A DNA stretch of 64,000 nt from [Limnothrix rosea] IAM M-220. Its GTDB lineage: Bacteria; Cyanobacteriota; Cyanobacteriia; Cyanobacteriales; MRBY01. Below, piece after piece: positions 54,400 through 61,004 of the stretch; positions within the stretch are counted from its first letter, which is position 1; every line of letters begins with the position of its first letter. The notes under the pieces were generated by a model, which was given only the letters and a program-made list of their open reading frames with translations, ran no database searches and was not told the origin of the DNA. The DNA lies in assembly GCF_001904615.1 (NCBI RefSeq), contig NZ_MRBY01000004.1, positions 1-64,000 of the forward strand. Reading direction: 5' to 3'. The translations under genes were made by a program, and so were the position numbers.

Positions 54400-54465
54400 A
54401 TGTTTCTAATCGATTTTGTTTATTTTATGTTTGAAAAAGTCTTAGGATTACCGGATCAAGACTAA
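54400..54465 (+). CDS. 21-residue small membrane peptide candidate
   Basis: ATG 54400 is preceded by AAAGGAG (54386-54392), a near-ideal Shine-Dalgarno with 7-base spacing. Product is MFLIDFVYFMFEKVLGLPDQ plus a final Asp: hydrophobic first 15 residues and an acidic end. Tiny membrane proteins of this size are common around photosynthetic and transport complexes, but I do not recognise it. Confidence 0.4.
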   Translation: MFLIDFVYFMFEKVLGLPDQD

Positions 54466-55073
54466 TAATTATTTGCAATAAAAGTATTGGGATTTCACTA
54501 GGTTTTGTTGCTGGCGATCGCCTTGCGCTTCGGGCTTTTCAGGTCGGCGATCGTCACAAACACAAGTTGGGGTCGGTACAGAGTAGGGGGATTAACAATG
54601 TCGTGTGTTAGTCCCTTTTTTTTTAAGCGTGGCCCTACCAAAAAGCACCGCAAGCTCACTTAAATCAAAGCCAATATCTGCAAATATTCTGGTATGAGCA
54701 TGGATACCATCAGCATTAAAGTTTGTCATAATCGCCATATCTCCCAACACAAAGTCGTTGACGGTTCCGCTGCCCATGGGAAAACTTCTGTCGATTGGCT
54801 TTGGGACTTTAAGCTGCATCCAGAACAAAGACTAGCAAAATTAGTACAAAATCCTTGGCTATACCTTGTACGCTTAGCTCCAGAAACAGCGCAGACCCTA
54901 TGCTCGCTATAGTTTTTTACTCTTGGATTAGCCCGTTATAAAGACCCACATCTCTATTCACTTTTATCAGGCTTTGCCGTTCGATCAATGGCCACTAAGC
55001 CTCACCAGTGTCTCTATTTTTAGAGAAAATCAACGGCTCTATACCAGCTCCAGACCGTTCTTACCTCTCCTTG
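54466..55073. other. Spacer between small ORFs and feoC
   Basis: About 600 bases containing HIP1 near 54514, the second copy of the dispersed hairpin repeat (54832-54863), and two overlapping open frames on opposite strands that I do not accept as genes. Downstream of 54910 the sequence is T-rich with a small stem CTCTA/TAGAG near 55015. Confidence 0.5.
54832..54863. repeat. Dispersed hairpin repeat, copy 2
   Basis: CTAGCAAAATTAGTACAAAA followed by TCCTTGGCTATA; matches the core and right arm of 15877-15903 apart from two bases. The right arm here, CCTTGGCTATA, is the complement of the left arm of the other copy. Confidence 0.65.
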
Positions 55074-55406
55074 TCACCCCCTGAGCTCAACATTGCATTG
55101 ACAGTCACTATTTTCTGGATTACGGAGAGTTTTAACCCGCTTTTTGGGAGCCTTATTTTGTTGTGAAAAAGCAAAACTTCTGGGCTGTTGATCGATCCAT
55201 TCATAGAACTCGATCGCCTTAGGATTGCAAGCAGTGCAACCATGGCATTTACCGGGAGTTGGTACTTTTAAAACTCGACCCTTACGCATCAACTTGTGGA
55301 GCATTTGTCTGATCACATCCTCACTCATATGAAAATGGAGCTCTAATTCTGCTAGGGAAACGCGATGATAATCAGTGATGAATTTTTGTAGTTCTTGGAA
55401 GATCAT
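55074..55406 (-). CDS. feoC: FeoC-like iron-sulfur regulator of the Feo system
   Basis: A 110-residue protein. The first 50 residues are a winged-helix domain (FQELQKFITDYHRVSLAELE, SEDVIRQMLHKLMRKG), followed by a Cys cluster CHGCTAC that typifies FeoC and may hold a [4Fe-4S] cluster. The C-terminal part has two more Cys (DCQCN). FeoC proteins stabilise or regulate FeoB. Last gene of feoA-feoB-feoC, 156 bases after feoB. Confidence 0.85.
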   Translation of the reverse strand: MIFQELQKFITDYHRVSLAELELHFHMSEDVIRQMLHKLMRKGRVLKVPTPGKCHGCTACNPKAIEFYEWIDQQPRSFAFSQQNKAPKKRVKTLRNPENSDCQCNVELRG

Positions 55407-55562
55407 AATAATAATGCCAGCCTTCGCTTAGGATGTCGGTTTTATATTTTGTCCGTAGTTTTTTCATGCTTGAAACGGTCGATTTAGATTAACTTGAGGG
55501 GTTTGCCATCTCCCTAAATGAGTTTGATGAACCTAGATTTAGGGAGATAAGTACTGGCATTT

Positions 55563-57902
55563 TTAGGAGGACTGACTGTAATCGAAGTTGCTACCAAGAT
55601 TATTGGAGACTTTAAGGAATTTGAAAGAGGCGATCGCCGCCGCCATCACTCCCACCCCACCAATCACCCAGGCCATCGACGACACCGGATGCAGCGAGAA
55701 AGTCGCAATCTGATAAAACATCACCGCAACCCAATAACCCAAACCCGTCGTCCAGCCAGCCACCAAGAGCGTCCACCCCAAATTTGTCTCACGGTAAACC
55801 GCACCAGTCGCCGCAACACAAGGGAAATACATCAACACAAACAATAAGTAAGCAAAAGCAGCCGTCGGGTTCTTAAATCTTTGGGACATTTGACCAAAAG
55901 TACCCGTAGCAACCTCCTGTTCATCCGCCGCCATAGCCTGATCCGTCACCTCACCAACACTTAAACCGAGGGGATCGAGCATTTGATTCCCCAAATCAGC
56001 AAAATTCGCCGGAATCGTCGCAAAAGCCTCACCAATGCCGCCCCCAAAATCGAAGCTTGACTCCTCCTCAACTGCCTCAGATTCCTCCTCGATCGCCAAT
56101 TGACCATAGAGAGAATCAAGGGAACCCACCATCGCTTCCTTCGCAAAGACACCAGTAAAAATGCCGACAGTCGCTGGCCAATTGTCCCGTTCAATGCCCA
56201 TCGGTGCGAACAAAGGCGTTACCGCTCGGCTAGTGGCAGACAAGATCGATCCCTTACTGTCCTGAGCACCAAAAGAACCATCCGTACCCACAGAATTTAA
56301 CAAGCTCAAAATCATCACCATCAAGACGATCACTTTCCCAGCTCGCACCATAAAACTTTTCAGTCTGTCCCCAGCCCGAATCATGATGCCTTTGAACCGA
56401 GGGATGTGATAGGGCGGTAATTCCATCACAAAGGGAGAGGCCTCCCCTTCCATGATCGTATTTTTCATCACGATCCCCGTGAAGATCGCCGCGCCAATGC
56501 CAATGAGATACAGTCCAAAAACAAGATTTTGTCCATTTTGTGGGAAAAAGGCGGCGGCAAATAGCGCGTAAACCGGTAATCTCGCCCCACAAGACATAAA
56601 GGGATTCATCATGATCGTCATCAGGCGATCGCGCTTATTTTCCAAAGTTCTCGTCGCCATAATTGCCGGCACATTACAACCAAAACCCACCAACATCGGC
56701 ACAAAAGACTTACCCGGTAGCCCCACAACACGCATCAACTTATCCATCACAAAAGCCGCCCTTGCCATATAGCCAGAGTCTTCAAGAATGGAGAGAATCA
56801 CAAACAACAAGCCGATTTGGGGAATAAACGTCGCCACCGTTTGCACACCACCACCAATCGCCGTAACAAATCCAATCAACCAGCCGGGAGCACTAATCGA
56901 CTCCAACCAAGCTTGGGGAGCATCCACAAACACCGTGCCCACAGAAATATCAAAGAAATCAATAAACGCGCCCCCAATATTAATAGCAACGAAGAACATT
57001 AAGTACATCACCACCAAAAATAAAGGCATCCCAATCCAACGATTGAGCACAATTTGATCGATCTTGTCCGAGGTGGTGCTGCTGATGGTGCGAGTCTGTT
57101 TAACCGCACTTTTCATCAGGCTACGGATAAACCCATAGCGACTGTCCGCCACGATAATATCGATATCTTCGTTTAACAGTTGATGGATTTTGCGACGATT
57201 TTTAATCACAATTTCATCCACCTTTTTTCCCCTGACCTCTGGAGCGACACTGTCCTCATATTCCAGTAGTTTCAGGGCAAACCAACGGGTAGAAATTTTC
57301 TTATTGCGCCCTTTCTCTTCGATTAGGGGTTCAATTAAATGGATGCTGTCTTCGATGACGGCTGGGTAGGCAACAACTGTTGGTAAATTCCCCGGATTTT
57401 TAATGAGCTCATTAATCTTGCTCCGGAGTAGGGTAATGCCTTCCCCTAAAAAGGCACTGATGGGAATGACAAAACAACCGAGTCTTTGGGACAGTTCTTT
57501 CGTGTTAATTTCTAATCCCTGTTCCTTTGCTACGTCCATCATGTTTAATACGGTCACCATGGGGAGGTGCATTTCTATGATCTGGGTCGTGAGGTAGAAG
57601 TTCCGCTCTAGGTTGGAGGCATCAACGATATTGATGACTAAATCGGCTTCTCCTGTGAGCAGATAATCCCGCGCAATTAATTCATCGAGCCCTGTGTTAT
57701 CGTCTTCTGCGTCGAGGGAATATACGCCCGGTAGATCCACGACGGTGACTTCAATGTCGTCATAGATATATTTACCTTCTTTGCGATCTACGGTGACTCC
57801 GGGCCAGTTGCCTGTGCGTTGGTTGGCTCCGGTTAAATCGTTGAAGAGTGTGGTTTTGCCACTGTTCGGGTTGCCAATTAGGGCGATTTTCTGCTTTCTC
57901 AT
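55563..57902 (-). CDS. feoB: Ferrous iron transport protein B
   Basis: A 779-residue ferrous iron permease. The N-terminal G domain has GNPNSGKTTLFNDLTG (G1), DLPGVYSLD (G3) and NMMDVAKEQG (G4); a helical GDI region follows. The C-terminal membrane domain contains the Gate motifs with Cys (GFGCNVPAIMATRTLENKRDR, MSCGARLPVYALF) and several spans; the loop between the last spans is acidic (IEEESEAVEEESS). It imports Fe2+ under low iron. feoA starts 67 bases upstream in the transcript direction; HIP1 sites are frequent in its frame. Confidence 0.97.
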   Translation of the reverse strand: MRKQKIALIGNPNSGKTTLFNDLTGANQRTGNWPGVTVDRKEGKYIYDDIEVTVVDLPGVYSLDAEDDNTGLDELIARDYLLTGEADLVINIVDASNLERNFYLTTQIIEMHLPMVTVLNMMDVAKEQGLEINTKELSQRLGCFVIPISAFLGEGITLLRSKINELIKNPGNLPTVVAYPAVIEDSIHLIEPLIEEKGRNKKISTRWFALKLLEYEDSVAPEVRGKKVDEIVIKNRRKIHQLLNEDIDIIVADSRYGFIRSLMKSAVKQTRTISSTTSDKIDQIVLNRWIGMPLFLVVMYLMFFVAINIGGAFIDFFDISVGTVFVDAPQAWLESISAPGWLIGFVTAIGGGVQTVATFIPQIGLLFVILSILEDSGYMARAAFVMDKLMRVVGLPGKSFVPMLVGFGCNVPAIMATRTLENKRDRLMTIMMNPFMSCGARLPVYALFAAAFFPQNGQNLVFGLYLIGIGAAIFTGIVMKNTIMEGEASPFVMELPPYHIPRFKGIMIRAGDRLKSFMVRAGKVIVLMVMILSLLNSVGTDGSFGAQDSKGSILSATSRAVTPLFAPMGIERDNWPATVGIFTGVFAKEAMVGSLDSLYGQLAIEEESEAVEEESSFDFGGGIGEAFATIPANFADLGNQMLDPLGLSVGEVTDQAMAADEQEVATGTFGQMSQRFKNPTAAFAYLLFVLMYFPCVAATGAVYRETNLGWTLLVAGWTTGLGYWVAVMFYQIATFSLHPVSSMAWVIGGVGVMAAAIASFKFLKVSNNLGSNFDYSQSS

Positions 57903-57969
57903 GGGTTTACTGGTTGATCATTCTTGATAGCGGTTAATGGTCGATGGGGAGGGAATATTGTTGTGGTTT

Positions 57970-58530
57970 TTACAACTGCTCGACGACTAGTGCTTCGGCT
58001 TCTCCTTTGCGTAGGCTCAATTTGAAGCCTCTAACTTTGATTTCGACGGGATCACCGAACGGGGCAATGCGGGTTACGGTGAATTCTGTGCCTGGTGTTA
58101 GACCCATGGCGAGGAGTTTTTTCTTGTAGGCTTTTTTGTCAGCTTCACTACTCATTTGGTAGCGGATGACTTTTGCTTGTTGGTCTACTTGGAGGTCTTT
58201 TAGGGTGATGACAGCATTTTCCATGTCTTTGATTTCTTTGATCTCTACTAAATAATCGAAGGGACGGTCTGAGACTAAGATTTGCTTCGCCATGGTTGCG
58301 TCAATGCCGATGCGGGTCTCTCCTACTGCGATGAGGAGGTTGCCGGCTAGGTTTTGAATGATATTGATAGCCATGCCGGGGGCTAGGCCCATTCCCACTA
58401 GGCGATTGATGCCGTCTTTGTTTTCGTAGCCGGCAATCCAGAGGCGATCGCCCATGGGGGCATTAGCGAGAGCCATCAAAGATCGCTCGTGTTTTTGGGA
58501 GTTGTCTTTATTTGTATTGATCTGAACCAT
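57970..58530 (-). CDS. feoA: FeoA with two tandem FeoA domains
   Basis: A 186-residue protein, twice the usual FeoA length. The first SH3-like FeoA domain spans about 20-90 (GINRLVGMGLAPGMAINIIQN), and the second about 105-186 (KLLAMGLTPGTEFTVTRIAPFGDPVEIKVRGF and the LSLRKGEAEAL end). FeoA is needed for FeoB activity. ATG 58530 has AAGGA nine bases upstream. Its leader contains a 14-bp triple repeat 21 bases before the start codon. Confidence 0.92.
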   Translation of the reverse strand: MVQINTNKDNSQKHERSLMALANAPMGDRLWIAGYENKDGINRLVGMGLAPGMAINIIQNLAGNLLIAVGETRIGIDATMAKQILVSDRPFDYLVEIKEIKDMENAVITLKDLQVDQQAKVIRYQMSSEADKKAYKKKLLAMGLTPGTEFTVTRIAPFGDPVEIKVRGFKLSLRKGEAEALVVEQL

Positions 58531-58551
58531 GTCATTTCCTTCTCTATGTAC

Positions 58552-58593
58552 GAGATTTAGACTCCGAGATTTAGACTCCGAGATTTAGACTCG
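58552..58593. repeat. 14-bp tandem repeat (three copies) in the feoA leader
   Basis: GAGATTTAGACTCC occurs three times head to tail (58552, 58566, 58580; the last ends in G). It lies just upstream of the feoA start codon on the minus strand, within the untranslated leader. Possible regulator-binding iterons or slippage-prone element. Confidence 0.75.
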
Positions 58594-59470
58594 TTGTCTG
58601 TTTGTCTTGCCATCGTTAGGTGGATGTGGTGAAAACGGGACAGTTTTGTTTGGATAAAAAAAAGTCGCCTAGTGGAAGCGCAATGTTATTGAGAAGCTTT
58701 CCTATTTAATTTCTATCCAGAGTAGTCCCACTATTCAATATGGGCAATGTGATCATTCATATATGTTTAAATTTCAGGCGGAACCAGTGGCGGTATCTGC
58801 TGTGGGGGTCAGCTTTGGGGATGGTGAAAATAGGGGCTGAAATAATTTTGAGAAAAGCCTTGTAAGCTTTGGTATTCAATGCTTTACAACTTCTGCTGCA
58901 ATGGGTTTCTGAGGGGGGCAGAGTGTGTCTTTTTTTGTTGAAAAGTCAAGGTTTATTGGTTTGTATTTTTGTAAAAGAGGGTAAAGAATTGACAATTTAA
59001 AGATCGGTTAATGGCTTTTTTTTTGATAAAAATCAAGTTTAATTGGCAAAGTCATTAATGCTATAAATAGTCATTTTTGGGGTTTGGCTCCAGTGTTCGA
59101 TTTTTATGTCGGCTCAATTGGGCGATCGCCTCGCTGGTAGTCAAAATTAGAGGGAAGTGAGCACCATTGGCAGGGAAAAATAAACACCCAAAAAAGCTGA
59201 AAGATCTACTCCTAACCTGAGTTCGGTTATGGTGCTTTCTCTAGGGGGTGACAAGTGGGAAAAAGGTTGCGGAGAGTGAGTTTGAGAAAAGAAGGGCAAA
59301 AAAGCAGGGAGAAGATTATCGCCGGAGGGTCAAAGCGAATGGTGGTTTTGGGGCTATATTGGACTGTTTTGGTGAGCTGATTAGAATAGAAACGGCAGGA
59401 CAGGCAAGTTGGCCAATGGGTTGGTGATGGCGTTGGCAAAGTCTGCATTGAAATCAGGAGCATTTTTTAT
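58594..59470. other. Long spacer upstream of feoA and the MFS gene
   Basis: About 880 bases between divergent feoA and the MFS transporter. AT-rich with poly-T and poly-A stretches, a HIP1 near 59121, and a purine-rich minus-strand tract around 59230-59330. No Fur-box consensus, ORF with a credible start, or RNA gene was found by eye. Confidence 0.5.
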
Positions 59471-60901
59471 ATGGGTTTAATTCGGGAAGCTCAAACCTCT
59501 CAACAGGATCTAGATCAAAAGTCAGTTGCTGATCAGGAGAGATTTTCTGCTTTCCAGCTCTGGAATATGAGTATTGGCTTTCTGGGGATTCAGTTTGGCT
59601 GGGGTCTCCAAATGGCAAATATGAGCTCTATTTTTGAGCATCTTGGGGCGAGTGCCCACAGTATTCCGATCCTCTGGCTGGCTGCGCCTTTGACGGGGTT
59701 AATTGTTCAACCCATTATTGGCAATTTGAGTGATCATACGTGGGGGATTTTTGGTCGCAGACGACCCTATCTCCTCGGTGGGGCGATCGCCGCATCTATT
59801 GCGTTGGTGCTGATGCCTCGCTGTTCGAGTTTGTGGATGGCGGCAGGATTATTGTGGATTCTCGATACCAGCGCCAATGTCAGCATGGTTCCCTTTCGAG
59901 CTTTTGTGGGTGATCTTTTGCCGAAAAAACAGCGTACCCAAGGCTTTGCCATGCAGAGCGTCATGGTGGGTCTGGGGGCGATCGCCGCGTCAGTGATGCC
60001 TTGGTTGCTAAACCACCTTGTCGGGATTGATCCTTCGACCAATGCCACACGACAAATTCCCCTCACCGTCGAATTGTCTTTTTATCTCGGTGCTGCTTTA
60101 TTCCTCGGAACTATCATTTGGACGGTCGTGACGACCCCTGAATCGCCGCCTGCGGATCTCGAAAAATTCGGTAAATTGCAAGCAGAGCGCGGCGGTATTC
60201 TCCATAGCCTCGAAGAAACATGGCAAGTGCTCGGCGAAATGCCCCCAACCATGAAGCAGTTGGCGTGGGTGCAAATGTTCACATGGCTCGGTATTTTTTG
60301 CTTTTTCATTTACTTTCCCCCGGCGATCGCCCGCAATATTTTTGGGGCGGTGGATATCGATTCGGCCTTATATAACGAAGGCATCGAGTGGGCAGGGCTA
60401 TGTTTCGCCATGTTTAACGCGGTGTGTATTCCCTTTTCCTTTGTTTTGCCGTGGCTGACCCGTCGCTTTGGGCGCAAACTTATTCACATTATTTGTTTGC
60501 TGTGTGGTGGCATTAGTTTAATTGCGCTACTTTTCATCCATAATCCTTTGCTCCTACTCGTCTCGATGGCGGGATTTGGCCTAACTTGGGCGAGTGCCCA
60601 GTCGATTCCCTACGCCATTTTGACCTACGCTCTACCGACCCAACGGCGGGGTATTTATCAAGGTATTTTTAACTTTTTTATTGTGCTGCCCGAAATTGGT
60701 ATTTCCCTCGGATTTGGCTGGATTATGGAGCATCTTTTACACGAAAACCGTTTACTCGCGGTGGTTTGTGGCGGTGTATTTTTATTAATTGCCGCCATGC
60801 TAATGCCCTTTGTTCAGTCAGCCATCGAAACGCCCAGCAATAACTTAGTTACGTCTAAAGTACTACCCAAGGATATGTCGAAAGAACAGCTAATGCCCTA
60901 G
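59471..60901 (+). CDS. MFS transporter (GPH/SLC45-like sugar symporter type)
   Basis: A 476-residue 12-span MFS carrier. FLGIQFGWGLQMANMSSIFE near residue 37 and IIGNLSDHTWGIFGRRRPY near 80-98 resemble the GPH/SLC45 sucrose-type group; GRKLIHIICLLCGG is the second-half repeat. The substrate may be a sugar or glycoside but is not shown. The next gene, on the same strand 100 bases later, is another transporter-like protein; they may work together. Confidence 0.85.
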   Translation: MGLIREAQTSQQDLDQKSVADQERFSAFQLWNMSIGFLGIQFGWGLQMANMSSIFEHLGASAHSIPILWLAAPLTGLIVQPIIGNLSDHTWGIFGRRRPYLLGGAIAASIALVLMPRCSSLWMAAGLLWILDTSANVSMVPFRAFVGDLLPKKQRTQGFAMQSVMVGLGAIAASVMPWLLNHLVGIDPSTNATRQIPLTVELSFYLGAALFLGTIIWTVVTTPESPPADLEKFGKLQAERGGILHSLEETWQVLGEMPPTMKQLAWVQMFTWLGIFCFFIYFPPAIARNIFGAVDIDSALYNEGIEWAGLCFAMFNAVCIPFSFVLPWLTRRFGRKLIHIICLLCGGISLIALLFIHNPLLLLVSMAGFGLTWASAQSIPYAILTYALPTQRRGIYQGIFNFFIVLPEIGISLGFGWIMEHLLHENRLLAVVCGGVFLLIAAMLMPFVQSAIETPSNNLVTSKVLPKDMSKEQLMP

Positions 60902-61004
60902 CGAAATCGTCGATGATTTTTAGATAAAGCAGCCGCAAACATTCACCCATTCATTTCACAAAATCCCACCCACCCCTGAACATTTAGCGAGATCTAGGTA
61001 GCCC

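Noticed and set aside
54592-54912. Overlapping open frames of 72-78 codons on both strands
   Set aside because: Neither has a ribosome binding site or family resemblance, and the plus-strand frame runs through the dispersed hairpin repeat; they are likely chance frames.
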